A DNA stretch of 64,000 nucleotides, taken from Saccharomonospora amisosensis. GTDB lineage: Bacteria > Actinomycetota > Actinomycetes > Mycobacteriales > Pseudonocardiaceae. The stretch covers positions 4,526,001 to 4,590,000 of the forward strand of contig NZ_JAAOYM010000001.1 in the NCBI RefSeq assembly GCF_011761185.1, written 5' to 3'. Positions 29,241 through 38,336 of this stretch are shown piece after piece. Position 1 is the stretch's first letter. Each line of letters starts with the position of its first letter. The position numbers were made by a program, and so were the translations under genes. A model generated the notes under the pieces. That model was not told where the DNA came from and did no database searches. It was given only the letters and a program-made list of their open reading frames with translations.

Positions 29241-29749
29241 GCCTGCACCTCCACGCTCGTGTCCTCGGTGACCGTTTCGCCCTCGGCAGCCGCCTCGTGC
29301 TCGGCGGCCCAGCGAACGGAGCGGACGATGTTCTCGTAACCGGTGCAGCGGCACAGCTGCCCGGAAATGGCCTCCCGGATGTCCGCTTCGGACGGATCGG
29401 GATTGTGGTCGAGCAGCCAGCGTGAGGTCATCATCATCCCGGGTGTGCAGAACCCGCACTGCAATCCGTGGCACTCGATGAAGCCCTGCTGAACGGGGTC
29501 GAGTCCGTCGGCGCGCTCCAGCCCCTCGACCGTCCGCACCGTGTGGCCGTCGGCCATCACAGCCAGCGCCGTGCACGACTTGACAGGGACGTCGTCCAGC
29601 CACGCCACACAGGCACCGCAGTTGGACGTGTCGCAGCCCCAGTGCGTGCCCGTGAGGCCGAGCTCGTCGCGCAGGAAGTGCACCAGCAGCATGCGCGGCT
29701 CCACGTCGCGGGTGTAGGACTGGCCGTTGACGTTGACCGTGATCTCCAT
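29237..29749 (-). CDS. coxS: Carbon monoxide dehydrogenase small (2Fe-2S) subunit
   Basis: 170-aa iron-sulfur subunit passing electrons from the Mo-Cu site to FAD. The N-terminal plant-type cluster (CDTSNCGACVAW ... SC) and the C-terminal four-helix cluster (CGFCTPGM and CRCTGYENI) are both complete. The start at 29749 matches the family N-terminus (MEITVNVNGQSY). It lies one base after coxM. The C-terminal extension is acidic (EAAAEGETVTEDTSVE). Confidence 0.95.
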   Translation of the reverse strand: MEITVNVNGQSYTRDVEPRMLLVHFLRDELGLTGTHWGCDTSNCGACVAWLDDVPVKSCTALAVMADGHTVRTVEGLERADGLDPVQQGFIECHGLQCGFCTPGMMMTSRWLLDHNPDPSEADIREAISGQLCRCTGYENIVRSVRWAAEHEAAAEGETVTEDTSVEVQA

Positions 29750-29750
29750 G

Positions 29751-30632
29751 TCAGGCCTCCTGGTGGTTTCGGCCGCGCCAGCGGCTGAGGGCTTTGCCCA
29801 GTGCGCGCGCGGTGAGCGTCGCGGCGAGGTGCCGCTTGTAGTCGACGGGCCCGCGCTGGTCTGCGAGCGGGTTGCAGTGCTGTGCCGCGATCCGGCCTGC
29901 CTCGGCGAAGCGCTCCGGCGTGGCTGGTCCCCCGGTGAGGAACTGCTCGGCCTCGGGTGCGTGGAACTGCGGCGCACCCAACGCGGTCAGCCCGATACCG
30001 ACCTCGGCGAGTTGGTCGCCCTCCAGTCGCAGCGCGGCACCCACCGCCGCCACGGCCCAGTCGCCGGCTCGCCGCTCCACCTTCTCGTAGGCGGAGGCGG
30101 AGGAGCGGATGGGCACGCGAAGTTGCAGCAGCAGTTCGTCGGGCTCCACCACGGTCTGGTAGGGGCCGGTGAAGAACTCCCGGACAGGTGTGGTTCTGCG
30201 TCCCCGCGGTCCCTGGATCACGGCCTCGGCACGGACCGCGGCGAACGCGGCCGACAGGTCCTCCGAGGGGTCGGCCTGGCACAGCGACCCACCGACGGTT
30301 CCCCTGTTTCGCACCACGGGATCGGCGATCATCCGCTCGGCGTCGTGGAAGATCGGGAAGTGCTCGCCCGCGATCGCGGAGTCGAGCAGGTCGGCGTGCC
30401 GGACCATGGCACCGACGACGAGTGTGTCCTCCTCGACGCTGATCCTCGCCAGTTCGTCGAGGTCGTTGATATCGATCAGCGCCTCCGGCTGGGCGAGCCG
30501 TAGCTTCATCATGGGAATGAGGCTGTGTCCGCCCGCGACCAGCCTGCTCTCCGATCCGTACCTGCCGAGCAGCTCCAGTGCGTGCTCGACACTCGTTGCC
30601 TTCTCGTACTGGAACTGCGCTGGTACCTGCAT
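29751..30632 (-). CDS. coxM: Carbon monoxide dehydrogenase medium (FAD) subunit
   Basis: 293-aa FAD subunit of the xanthine dehydrogenase family. FAD motifs: AGGHSLIPMMKLRL (about 32-45) and TVGGSLCQADPSEDL (about 111-125). I placed the start at 30632 (MQVPAQFQYEKA, the usual family start); the alternative ATG at 30677 lies inside a palindrome that is probably the operator. First gene of the coxMSL cluster, divergent from a LysR regulator. Confidence 0.93.
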   Translation of the reverse strand: MQVPAQFQYEKATSVEHALELLGRYGSESRLVAGGHSLIPMMKLRLAQPEALIDINDLDELARISVEEDTLVVGAMVRHADLLDSAIAGEHFPIFHDAERMIADPVVRNRGTVGGSLCQADPSEDLSAAFAAVRAEAVIQGPRGRRTTPVREFFTGPYQTVVEPDELLLQLRVPIRSSASAYEKVERRAGDWAVAAVGAALRLEGDQLAEVGIGLTALGAPQFHAPEAEQFLTGGPATPERFAEAGRIAAQHCNPLADQRGPVDYKRHLAATLTARALGKALSRWRGRNHQEA

Positions 30633-30674
30633 ACCGCCGAGGTTCGCCCTGGTCGGCCATTCCGGCAATGGCGG

Positions 30675-30692
30675 CATAAGGGTCTGCTTATG
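30675..30692. promoter_or_regulatory. LysR-type inverted repeat (CATAAG-N6-CTTATG)
   Basis: Perfect 6-bp arms separated by 6 bases, centred in the coxM-LysR intergenic region 43 bp from coxM and 37 bp from the regulator start. The form and location fit a LysR-family recognition site controlling coxMSL and the regulator itself. Confidence 0.6.
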
Positions 30693-30702
30693 TAGCCTGG
30701 TC

Positions 30703-30718
30703 CGTGAGGGATGTCACA
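30703..30718. promoter_or_regulatory. CRP-like site between coxM and the LysR gene
   Basis: CGTGAGGGATGTCACA matches the cAMP receptor consensus TGTGA-N6-TCACA with one mismatch at the first base. It lies 11 bases before the LysR start, where binding could repress the regulator or activate coxM. Motif match only. Confidence 0.4.
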
Positions 30719-30728
30719 AGGGAGTGCA

Positions 30729-31667
30729 ATGACACTCGGCCAGCTCAGCGCGTTCGTGCTCGTCGCTCGGCTCGGCTCGGTCACCGACGCCGCACGTGCG
30801 CTCGGTGTAAGCGAACCCGCCGTGTCGCAGGCGCTGGCGGCACTACGGCAACAGCATGGCGACAAGCTGCTCGTGCGTACCGCGGGTGGTATGACGCTCA
30901 CGGCGGGCGGCAAGCGGTTGTTGCCGATCGCCTCGCGCATGGTGGCGCTCGGGGCCGACGCCGAGGCCGCGGTCCGGCAGGCCAACGGCGTGGCCGAACC
31001 GCTGAGGGTGGCCGTCACCAGCACCATCGCCGAGTTCGTCGCCAGCCCGCTGCTGGAGGCGTTCGGCAAGCGCACCGGCGGTGGCGTCGAGGTGTCCTCC
31101 GGGCTTGCGAAAGTGGGCGAGATGCCGGTGTTGGTGGCCAACCGGCTCGCCGACGCCGCGCTGGGTCCACGGCTGGACGATGCCGAGCTTGACAGCGTTC
31201 CGGTGTTTCGGTGCGCGTTGGTGGTGGTGGCCTCGCCGAGGCGACCACCTTCGGGCAACCCCGCGGGTTGGCAGTGGCGGGTGGACCCCTCCGGCACCGA
31301 TGCCGAAAGCGCCGCCGCGCGGTTGCTGCGCGGCCTCGGCGTCCCCGACACCAGCATCGAGGTGTTCACCAACCAGACAGCGGCCTGGGCGGCGACGGCG
31401 AGCGGGGGTGGTGCCTCGATCGCGATCGAGCACCTGGTCGCGCCGCAACTTCGGCGTCACGAGCTGGCCGTAATCCCGACTCCGCTGACCCCGATGCCAC
31501 TGTGCTGGCACGTGACCACGCCCGCACGCGAGCGTTGCTCGGTAGCGGCGGCCTCGCTGCGGCACTTCCTCGGCACGCCCGGCGCGATGCAGGTGATGCG
31601 CTCACCCGGTAGCGGGGTACCGCCGTCGCGGTTCCGGCCTCCGGTGTTCGTCACGATCTGGTCCTGA
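30729..31667 (+). CDS. LysR-family transcriptional regulator (CutR-like by context)
   Basis: 312 aa. N-terminal winged helix-turn-helix (MTLGQLSAFVLVARLGSVTDAARALGVSEPAVSQALAAL...), C-terminal substrate-binding domain from about residue 85. I chose the ATG at 30729 (AGGGAG upstream; canonical LysR start) over 30711. Divergent orientation from coxMSL and a palindrome in the shared region suggest it regulates CO oxidation, like the LysR protein CutR of mycobacterial CO dehydrogenase; this is inferred from context. Confidence 0.88.
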   Translation: MTLGQLSAFVLVARLGSVTDAARALGVSEPAVSQALAALRQQHGDKLLVRTAGGMTLTAGGKRLLPIASRMVALGADAEAAVRQANGVAEPLRVAVTSTIAEFVASPLLEAFGKRTGGGVEVSSGLAKVGEMPVLVANRLADAALGPRLDDAELDSVPVFRCALVVVASPRRPPSGNPAGWQWRVDPSGTDAESAAARLLRGLGVPDTSIEVFTNQTAAWAATASGGGASIAIEHLVAPQLRRHELAVIPTPLTPMPLCWHVTTPARERCSVAAASLRHFLGTPGAMQVMRSPGSGVPPSRFRPPVFVTIWS

Positions 31668-31707
31668 TTTCTGCCCGCCACACACCCGAGCGGCAGGCCG
31701 CGCTCCG

Positions 31708-32244
31708 TCACTGCCGCGCCACCGTGAAGTCCGCGCAACCGGGGCCCGCCACCCGGCCGGTCATCGTGTCCCCCTCCACGGACGCCACTCCGAGATCGAC
31801 CATCACGTAGCCGTCGGGCTGTTCGATCCACTCCTGCTGCGCGAACACAAGGCCGGTCTCGGTGTTTCGGCCACGCATCGAGAAGCTGCCGGACGGATTC
31901 TGCGGCTGGCCGGGCAGCGGGAAGAACCGAAAGACGGCTTCGACCGTGTCACCCTCCGGCGCGGATATCTCCAACTCCATGCCGGTTTCGCCCTGCGAGC
32001 ACTGATACTGCCCCTGCCACAGACCCTCAAGGCTCGCCAGGTCGACCGGTTCGCCTGCCTGCGGCAACGGACTCTGCTGCGTCGAACTCGGCGCGGTCAC
32101 CGGGGCTGATGATGACGGTTCAACCGGGTTCGCGGTGGGGTCAGCAGCGCTCGGAGTACCTGCGATGCGCTGGCCGCAGCCTGCAACCGTGAGCACGCCG
32201 AGCAGGCACAGCGCCGCGGTGACAGCGCGGATCGTTGTTGACAC
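31708..32244 (-). CDS. Lipoprotein of unknown function
   Basis: 178 aa. The GTG start at 32244 gives a signal peptide with the lipobox LTVAGC, so it is a lipid-anchored extracytoplasmic protein. A Ser/Pro/Thr-rich linker (about 25-60) precedes a beta-rich domain with cysteines near CSQGE and GPGCADF. The pattern (LEGLWQGQYQCSQGETGMELE ... VASVEGDTMTGRVAGPGC) suggests a small beta-barrel, but no family was recognised. It follows icd after a terminator. Confidence 0.78.
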   Translation of the reverse strand: MSTTIRAVTAALCLLGVLTVAGCGQRIAGTPSAADPTANPVEPSSSAPVTAPSSTQQSPLPQAGEPVDLASLEGLWQGQYQCSQGETGMELEISAPEGDTVEAVFRFFPLPGQPQNPSGSFSMRGRNTETGLVFAQQEWIEQPDGYVMVDLGVASVEGDTMTGRVAGPGCADFTVARQ

Positions 32245-32267
32245 GCCGCCTGATCCTAGCCGTACGA

Positions 32268-32298
32268 AGGCCCCGACCGGGTGAACCGGGCGGGGCCT
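32268..32298. terminator. icd terminator
   Basis: Interrupted stem AGGCCCCG-A-CCGG / CCGG-G-CGGGGCCT with a 5-base loop, between the icd stop and the lipoprotein start. Confidence 0.75.
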
Positions 32299-32327
32299 CG
32301 CGACAGCTTTCGCGTCAGGCTCTGACG

Positions 32328-33551
32328 TCAGGCCTTCGCGATCTTGGCGGCGAGGTTGCGGTCCAGCGTGGCGAGAAATTCCTCGGTGGTCTGGTACGGG
32401 GTGTCCTTGCCGATGAGTTGGGCAAGGTCCTTGGTCATCTTCCCGCTCTCCACGGTCTCGACCACGACCTGTTCCAGCTTGTTGGCGAATCCGACCAGCT
32501 CGGAGTTGCCGTCCAACTTGCCCCGGTGCTCCAGGCCCCTGGTCCACGCGAAGATCGACGCGATCGGGTTGGTGGAGGTCGGCTTGCCCTGCTGGTGCTG
32601 CCGGTAGTGACGGGTCACGGTGCCGTGCGCGGCCTCGGCCTCCACGGTCCTGCCGTCGGGGGTGCGCAGCACGGAAGTCATCAACCCGAGAGAGCCGAAG
32701 CCCTGGGCGACGGTGTCGGACTGCACGTCACCGTCGTAGTTCTTGCAGGCCCAGACGTAGCCGCCCTCCCACTTCAGCGAGGCGGCCACCATGTCGTCGA
32801 TGAGCCGGTGCTCGTAGGTCAGGCCCTTAGCGTCGAAGTCGGCCTTGAACTCGGTTTCGAAGATCTCGGCGAAGATGTCCTTGAACATGCCGTCGTACGC
32901 CTTGAGGATCGTGTTCTTCGTCGACATGTAAACGGGCATGCCCCTGTCGAGCCCGTACCGCAGCGAAGCGCGCGCGAAATCCTCGATGGAACGGCGGTAG
33001 TTGTACATCCCCATGGCGACGCCACCGCCCTCGGGGAACTTCGCGACTTCCAGCTCCATGGGTTCGGAGCCGTCCTCGGGCGTGTAGGTGATCGTGACCG
33101 TGCCCGGCCCCGGAACCTTGAAGTCGGTGGCCTTGTACTGGTCGGCGTGGGCGTGGCGGCCGATGATGATCGGCTTGGTCCAGCCGGGTACCAGCCTGGG
33201 AATGTTGGAGATGATGATCGGCTCTCGGAATACGACGCCGCCGAGGATGTTGCGGATGGTGCCGTTGGGGCTACGCCACATCTTCTTCAGGCCGAACTCC
33301 TCGACCCGCGCCTCGTCCGGTGTGATGGTGGCGCACTTGACCCCGACGCCGTGCTTGGCGATCGCGTTCGCCGCCTCGACGGTGATCTGGTCGTCGGTGC
33401 GGTCGCGCTCCTCGATGCCGAGGTCGTAGTACTCGAGGTTGATGTCGAGGTAGGGATGGATCAGCTTCTCTTTGATGAACTGCCAGATAATGCGGGTCAT
33501 CTCATCGCCGTCGAGCTCGACGACGGTGCCCTCGACCTTGATCTTGGCCAT
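32328..33551 (-). CDS. icd: NADP-dependent isocitrate dehydrogenase (homodimeric type)
   Basis: 407 aa. TCA cycle enzyme converting isocitrate to 2-oxoglutarate, CO2 and NADPH. It matches the eukaryote-like dimeric family: [20 protein letters not shown] start, phosphate/substrate segment ([21 protein letters not shown]), and the NADP-binding [14 protein letters not shown]. The start at 33551 is the family start; the in-frame extension to 33866 reads through an intergenic tandem repeat. It stands alone between terminator and asnB. Confidence 0.96.
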   Translation of the reverse strand: MAKIKVEGTVVELDGDEMTRIIWQFIKEKLIHPYLDINLEYYDLGIEERDRTDDQITVEAANAIAKHGVGVKCATITPDEARVEEFGLKKMWRSPNGTIRNILGGVVFREPIIISNIPRLVPGWTKPIIIGRHAHADQYKATDFKVPGPGTVTITYTPEDGSEPMELEVAKFPEGGGVAMGMYNYRRSIEDFARASLRYGLDRGMPVYMSTKNTILKAYDGMFKDIFAEIFETEFKADFDAKGLTYEHRLIDDMVAASLKWEGGYVWACKNYDGDVQSDTVAQGFGSLGLMTSVLRTPDGRTVEAEAAHGTVTRHYRQHQQGKPTSTNPIASIFAWTRGLEHRGKLDGNSELVGFANKLEQVVVETVESGKMTKDLAQLIGKDTPYQTTEEFLATLDRNLAAKIAKA

Positions 33552-33675
33552 GAGCGGCGGGGCTCCTCTCGCGGATCTTCGCGGTTCGTCTCGGCACGTG
33601 GTAGCGGTACAAGCGTACTGGTAAACGAGCGCGAGCGTCCGAGGCATTCGGTTACCCGGTGGTAATGCCCAAACA

Positions 33676-33738
33676 CCCGCGAGTCCCCCGTTCTCGCCCG
33701 CGAGTCCCCCGTTCTCGCCCGCGAGTTCTGCGTTCGGA
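33676..33738. repeat. 21-bp intergenic tandem repeat upstream of icd
   Basis: CCCGCGAGTCCCCCGTTCTCG occurs twice without interruption (33676-33696, 33697-33717), followed by a third diverged unit (CCCGCGAGTTCTGCGTTCGGA). It lies in the 226-bp gap between asnB and icd. No gene is supported there. Confidence 0.85.
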
Positions 33739-33777
33739 GGGCCTCCCGGCGAGCGCGGGCGCAGTTCACAGGCAGGA

Positions 33778-35301
33778 TCAGGTGGTGGCGAACCTGCCCA
33801 GCGTGCGCTCGGGCCGGATACCGGCGAACTCCGCCCGCCAGATCGCGTAGAACGCCGCCTCCTCACGACCGCGCAGCTCCACCCCGTCGGCCGCCGCCAC
33901 CTCCGGCGAGGAGCGCACGGCTTCCGCGAGCACGTCCTTGGCCCCCGAGCCGTCCCCGAACTGCTCCTTGCCCCTGCTCAGGATCGCCTCAGGCAACCAA
34001 CCCTCGAAGGCCTCGCGTAGCAGCTTCTTCTCCGCCACACCCGGCCGGACCATCTTGTGTTCGGGCGGGATGGACAGCGCCAGCTCCACAACCTCCCTGT
34101 CCAGGAACGGTTCCCGCGCCTCCAACCCGAACGCCATCGACGCGCGATCGCAACGCTGCAGGTTGAGGTGGTGCAACTCCCCGACAGTGCGCACCAGTTC
34201 GGCCTGCAACGCGTCGGGGTCGGTGAAGGGCTCCTCGTGGTAGTAGGCGTACCCGGCGAACAACTCGTCCGCTCCCTCGCCGGTCAACACGGCGTGTACC
34301 CGCCGCGAGGCGTACTCGGCCAGCAGCAGATTGGGAACGGCGCTACGCACCAGCGACGGGTCGAAGTGCTCGATGGCCCTGACGGCCCTCGGCAACGCCG
34401 CGACGGCATTCCTCGGGGTCATCGCGATCTCGTGGTGCTCGATGTTGCCGTGCCGCCGCTGCAGGTACTCCGCGACCGTGCGTGCGGCGGCGAGATCCGA
34501 ACTGCCGGGCGCACCGACCGCGAAGGTAGGCAACGGCTGGCCGTGTCTCGCCGCGTACTCGGCAGCCACTGCGGCCACGATGGCTGAATCAAGCCCGCCG
34601 GAAAGGAACACCCCGACCCCGACATCGCTCATCATGCGGTTCTCCACGGCGGTCACGACCGCCTCGCGCACGGACTTCACCAGTGAGCGCTCCCACACGC
34701 CAGGCTCTTCCGCGCGCCGCGCGGGGCGCACATGCGCGGGCACGGTGTCGGCGAACCGCACCAGGCCACCCACCGGGCTCCAGCAGTGCCCCGGCGGGAA
34801 CGTCTCCACGAGCGGGCGATCTTCGACGTCGAAGGCACGCAGTTCGCTGGCGAAGAGCGTCACCTCATCGCGCCTCACCCAGTAGAGGGGCTTCACACCG
34901 AGTGGGTCACGCGCGGCGAGAAAGCCACCGTCCTCGGACGCGAACGCCAGCGCGAACATGCCACGCAGCCTGGCAAGGCCCGCCGGGCCGTCCACGACGA
35001 AGGCGTGCAGCGCCGCCTCACTGTCCGACCCGGTCTCGAACAGTTCGTGCCCCAACTCCTCCCTGATGTGTCGATGGTTGTAGATCTCGCCGTTGACCAC
35101 CAGGTATGTCGTCGAGTCGGCATCGACCATCGGCTGGTGTCCGCCTGCCACGTCCATGATCGACAATCGCTGGTGACCGAGCCAGACACCCGGCCGGTGG
35201 ATCTCCCCTGAGTCGTCAGGGCCACGGTGGGAGATCCGGTCCAACATGCGTCTACAGGTGTTCACATCGAAGTCGCCGACCGCGGCGACAATTCCACACA
35301 C
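33778..35301 (-). CDS. asnB: Asparagine synthase (glutamine-hydrolysing)
   Basis: 507 aa. N-terminal class II glutamine amidotransferase with Cys2 as nucleophile ([20 protein letters not shown]), followed by the synthetase domain with the PP-loop [14 protein letters not shown] (about 240-253). Ammonia from glutamine is used to amidate aspartate with ATP. The GTG at 35301 was chosen because it places Cys at position 2 and has GGAGG at suitable distance; the TTG at 35310 would bury the cysteine. Confidence 0.93.
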   Translation of the reverse strand: MCGIVAAVGDFDVNTCRRMLDRISHRGPDDSGEIHRPGVWLGHQRLSIMDVAGGHQPMVDADSTTYLVVNGEIYNHRHIREELGHELFETGSDSEAALHAFVVDGPAGLARLRGMFALAFASEDGGFLAARDPLGVKPLYWVRRDEVTLFASELRAFDVEDRPLVETFPPGHCWSPVGGLVRFADTVPAHVRPARRAEEPGVWERSLVKSVREAVVTAVENRMMSDVGVGVFLSGGLDSAIVAAVAAEYAARHGQPLPTFAVGAPGSSDLAAARTVAEYLQRRHGNIEHHEIAMTPRNAVAALPRAVRAIEHFDPSLVRSAVPNLLLAEYASRRVHAVLTGEGADELFAGYAYYHEEPFTDPDALQAELVRTVGELHHLNLQRCDRASMAFGLEAREPFLDREVVELALSIPPEHKMVRPGVAEKKLLREAFEGWLPEAILSRGKEQFGDGSGAKDVLAEAVRSSPEVAAADGVELRGREEAAFYAIWRAEFAGIRPERTLGRFATT

Positions 35302-35404
35302 CGGTGCCAAGCACCTCCTCGGTTACGACCGAGTGTAGTCGTCGGCGTCGGCTCGCCCGGTTTCGAACGTGCTCCTACCCTGGTCGTTACGGAGGTGGTC
35401 AACG

Positions 35405-35593
35405 ATGCGAGCATCCGTAGGAGACCGGATTCGTGTGCACGGACGCACTGTCGGTGCAGGTGAGCGACAGGGCGAGATCGTCGAGGTCCGGGGCGAGAAG
35501 GGCCGGCCGCCGTACCTGGTGCGGTTCTCCGACGGCCACGAGGGACTGATGTTCCCCGGTCCGGACAGCGAGGTCGAACGACGCCCGGAGTGA
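35405..35593 (+). CDS. DUF1918 small protein
   Basis: 62 aa, beta-rich, with GDRIRVHGRTVGAGERQGEIVEV then YLVRFSDGHEGLMFPGPDSEVE, the hallmark of DUF1918, a small SH3-like barrel common in actinobacteria with no known function. The start at 35405 has GGAGG nine bases upstream. Confidence 0.87.
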   Translation: MRASVGDRIRVHGRTVGAGERQGEIVEVRGEKGRPPYLVRFSDGHEGLMFPGPDSEVERRPE

Positions 35594-35824
35594 TCGACAC
35601 TGCTGGGAGCGCGGGCCGGTGCCCGGACCACCTCGCGGGTAACGGCCGGTGGGTCGCATCCCCGCCCTGCCCACTTGCGTGACGGTCGGCAGCGGCACCG
35701 GCCCGCGACACCCCTCTCCCGGAGCGTGCTGCTCGAACCTGCCGCATCAGCCTTCGGCGAAGGTGGCTGACATCACGGGCTGCCGGAGATGAAATGGCGC
35801 CCGTTCTTGGTTGAACTGGACGAG

Positions 35825-35864
35825 AGACAGATTCAGCAACGACGACGTTCACGCTGATCTGTCT
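35825..35864 (+). promoter_or_regulatory. Terminator-like hairpin in the exporter leader
   Basis: AGACAGAT-T-CAGC pairs with GCTG-ATCTGTCT (12 bp, one bulge, 15-nt loop) and is followed by TTCTTT. It lies 90 bases before the exporter start, so it could be a leader attenuator or the terminator of an upstream transcript. Confidence 0.4.
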
Positions 35865-35883
35865 TTCTTTGTGGCCAGTTTCT

Positions 35884-35913
35884 TGATCGATACAGCCATG
35901 ATCGATACAGCCA
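35884..35913 (+). repeat. 15-bp tandem duplication
   Basis: TGATCGATACAGCCA occurs twice back to back immediately after the leader hairpin. Perfect copies imply a recent duplication. Confidence 0.85.
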
Positions 35914-35954
35914 CGTGTGTCAACACCAGCACCTCCGTCCCCGAAGGGAGTGTT

Positions 35955-37148
35955 GTGCCTGTAGCGCTGCTCGCGCTCGCGATCGGTGCCTTCGGCATCG
36001 GTACGACTGAGTTCGTCATGATGGGAGTGTTGCCGGAGGCGGCAAAGGACTTCCACATCTCGATCCCGGTAGCAGGACACCTGATCACCGCGTACGCCGT
36101 GGGCGTGGTGGTCGGGGCCCCACTACTCACCGCGGCGGCCGTGCGCATGGCTCGTAGGACCGTGCTCATGGCCATGATGGCGATGTTCACCGCGGGCAAT
36201 GCACTGTTCGCGGTCGCGCCGAGCCACGAGTTCGGTGTGGTGTTCCGCTTCCTGGCCGGACTGCCACACGGCGCGTTCTTCGGAGCGGGAGCCGTCGTGG
36301 CGGCCAAACTCGCGGGTGAGCACCGCAGGGCCCGTGCCGTCTCGTTGATGTTCCTCGGCCTTACCCTGGCCAACGTCGTCGGCGTGCCACTCGGCACGCT
36401 GCTGGGGCAGCAGGTCGGCTGGCGAGCCACCTTCGGCGTGGTGGCCGCGATCGGTGTGGTCGCGCTCGCCGCGATCGCCAAACTCGTGCCGTACGACGGA
36501 AGGCCCGCGGACCCGTCGCTGCGCGGTGAACTCGCCGCGTTCCGGCGGCCCCAGGTGTGGCTCGCACTGGCCGTCGTCACGTTCGGACTCGGCGGCGGCT
36601 TCGCCAGCCTCAGCTATGTGACCCCGATGCTGACCGGCGTCGCGGGGTTTGAACCGACCACGGTGACGTTCCTGCTCGCACTCGCCGGACTCGGCATGAC
36701 AACGGGCAACATCGTGGGCGGACGGCTCGCCGACCGGGCACCGGTGCCCAGCCTTTACGGCGCGTTGTTCGCGCTTGGTGTGGTGCTGGTGCTGTTCACC
36801 TTCACCGCACACAGCAAACTCGGCGCGGCGATCACGATCTTCGGCGTTGGGATGACCGCCTTCATGGTCGGACCCATGATGCAGTCGCGAATCATGGAGA
36901 AGGCCGGTGGCGCGCCTTCGATGGTTTCCGCGGCCGTGCAGTCGGCGTTCAACATCGCCAACTCCATCGGTGCCTACCTCGGCGGGATGGTGATCGCCGG
37001 AGGGTTGGGCCTCGTCTCACCGAACTGGGTCGGCGCACTGCTCGCGGTGCTCGGACTGAGCCTCGCCGGCGTCGCGGGCACGCTGGACCGTCGTGAGGCG
37101 CGGCCACAGGTCCAGCCGGAGCCACAACCGCAACCTGCGGCGGCATGA
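35955..37148 (+). CDS. MFS exporter of the AraJ/Cmx type
   Basis: About 397 aa with 12 membrane helices. The start of the protein (ALLALAIGAFGIGTTEFVMMGVLPEAAKD) is the hallmark of the DHA1 group that includes AraJ, PbuE and the chloramphenicol exporter Cmx. Substrate is not determinable. The GTG at 35955 follows GGGAG by four bases; the ATG at 35899 is the alternative. Pro/Gln-rich C-terminal tail (QVQPEPQPQPAAA). Confidence 0.85.
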   Translation: MPVALLALAIGAFGIGTTEFVMMGVLPEAAKDFHISIPVAGHLITAYAVGVVVGAPLLTAAAVRMARRTVLMAMMAMFTAGNALFAVAPSHEFGVVFRFLAGLPHGAFFGAGAVVAAKLAGEHRRARAVSLMFLGLTLANVVGVPLGTLLGQQVGWRATFGVVAAIGVVALAAIAKLVPYDGRPADPSLRGELAAFRRPQVWLALAVVTFGLGGGFASLSYVTPMLTGVAGFEPTTVTFLLALAGLGMTTGNIVGGRLADRAPVPSLYGALFALGVVLVLFTFTAHSKLGAAITIFGVGMTAFMVGPMMQSRIMEKAGGAPSMVSAAVQSAFNIANSIGAYLGGMVIAGGLGLVSPNWVGALLAVLGLSLAGVAGTLDRREARPQVQPEPQPQPAAA

Positions 37149-37152
37149 CCCG

Positions 37153-37193
37153 CGGGCGGTCCGCTGGGCTCGATCACCCCAGCGGACCGCCCG
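37153..37193. terminator. Bidirectional terminator between MFS exporter and DUF3017 gene
   Basis: Perfect 16-bp stem (CGGGCGGTCCGCTGGG / CCCAGCGGACCGCCCG) with a 9-base loop. Its right arm overlaps the last codons of the convergent DUF3017 gene, so the coding sequence is constrained by the hairpin. Confidence 0.88.
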
Positions 37194-37485
37194 TGATGGT
37201 CAGCGCGACAAACAAGATCAGCAATCCGAGACCGGCGTAGCTGAGCACGTCGACCACTCGGCTGCGAATGGTCAGCAGCCCGGCCTGCTCATCGGAAAGC
37301 GCGGCTCGCAACACCGCGGCCACCAGCAAGGCCCCGCCGATGAGCGCCGCGCCCTGCCGCCAGTGGTACATCGCGATGCGCGCAGCCGCCAGCCCCACCA
37401 ACGCCAGCACGAGCGCGAACGGCAGGTGGTACAGCAGGCGCCGACGAGTCCGGCGTTCCTTGCCCGTCTCCACGGCCGAGCTCAC
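37174..37485 (-). CDS. DUF3017 small membrane protein
   Basis: 103 aa with three hydrophobic segments (about 21-38, 44-62, 82-98) and a basic N-terminus (KERRTRRR). This is the DUF3017 family regularly found immediately downstream of folD in actinobacteria. Function unknown. The start overlaps the folD stop (ATGA). Confidence 0.86.
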   Translation of the reverse strand: MSSAVETGKERRTRRRLLYHLPFALVLALVGLAAARIAMYHWRQGAALIGGALLVAAVLRAALSDEQAGLLTIRSRVVDVLSYAGLGLLILFVALTITGGPLG

Positions 37486-38336
37486 CGCGCCGCCGCCCGC
37501 TCAGCGGCTTCGACGACGTTCGAGATGAGCATCGCCCTTGTCATCGGGCCGACACCGCCCGGGTTCGGTGCGAGGTGACCCGCGACCTCTTCCACTCCCG
37601 GCGCGACATCGCCGGCGAGCTTGCCGTCCACTCTCGAAACGCCGACATCGAGCACCGCGGCGCCTGGTTTGACCATGTCCGGAGTGACCAGGCCGGGTGA
37701 GCCCGCCGCCGCGACCACGATGTCGCTTCGCCTGACCTCGGCCGCGAGATCGCGGGTGCCGGTGTGGCAAAGCGTCACCGTGGCGTTCTCGGTGCGGCGG
37801 GTGAGCAACAGCCCGAGTGTCCTGCCCACGGTGATGCCCCTGCCGATCACCGCGACCCGGGCCCCGTCGAGAGGCACTTCGTAGCGACGCAACAACTCGA
37901 CGATGCCCAGCGGTGTGCACGGCAGCGGGCCGGGTTTGCCGAGCACCAGCCTGCCAAGACTCACCGGGGCTAGCCCGTCGGCGTCCTTTTCGGGGTCGAT
38001 GCGTTCCAGGATCGCGCCTGCGTCCAACTGCTTGGGCAACGGCAACTGAACGATGTAGCCGGTGCAGGCCGGGTCGGCGTTCAACTCGTCGAGTACCGCC
38101 TCCAGTTTGGCCTGGGAAATGTCGGCGGGCAGCTCCCTGCGGATGGAGTTCACCCCGACCTTGGCGCTGTCGGAGTGCTTCATGCGCACGTAGGCATGCG
38201 AACCCGGGTCGTCCCCGACCAGCACCGTTGCGAGACCGGGCGTGATGCCCTGCTCGGCGAGCGCGGCCACCCTGGGCGCGAGTTCGGAAAAGATGGCGTC
38301 CTTGGTGGCCCTGCCGTCGAGAATCGTCGCCGTCAC
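37482..38336 (-). CDS. folD: Bifunctional methylenetetrahydrofolate dehydrogenase/cyclohydrolase
   Basis: 284 aa. Interconverts 5,10-methylene-THF, methenyl-THF and 10-formyl-THF, supplying formyl groups to the PurN and PurH enzymes encoded elsewhere in the window. Signatures: [14 protein letters not shown] (catalytic Tyr and Lys near 50-63), QLPLPKQLD, and Rossmann [13 protein letters not shown]. The GTG at 38336 gives the standard start ([11 protein letters not shown]); the longer frame to 38456 lacks family similarity. Confidence 0.95.
   Translation of the reverse strand: MTATILDGRATKDAIFSELAPRVAALAEQGITPGLATVLVGDDPGSHAYVRMKHSDSAKVGVNSIRRELPADISQAKLEAVLDELNADPACTGYIVQLPLPKQLDAGAILERIDPEKDADGLAPVSLGRLVLGKPGPLPCTPLGIVELLRRYEVPLDGARVAVIGRGITVGRTLGLLLTRRTENATVTLCHTGTRDLAAEVRRSDIVVAAAGSPGLVTPDMVKPGAAVLDVGVSRVDGKLAGDVAPGVEEVAGHLAPNPGGVGPMTRAMLISNVVEAAERAAAR

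Larger units (their letters stand above)
35594..35954. other. Intergenic region upstream of the MFS exporter
   Basis: This 361-bp region has no convincing gene. Its right half is unusually AT-rich for the window and carries a hairpin with a T-rich tail (35825-35864 plus TTCTTT) and a 15-bp tandem duplication (35884-35913). The open frame joining the exporter runs through both but lacks coding bias. Confidence 0.55.

Noticed and set aside
27045-29339. 764-codon open frame on the plus strand
   Set aside because: Exactly antisense to coxL. The His/Val/Gly/Arg-rich product with no domain is the usual shadow of a GC-rich gene.
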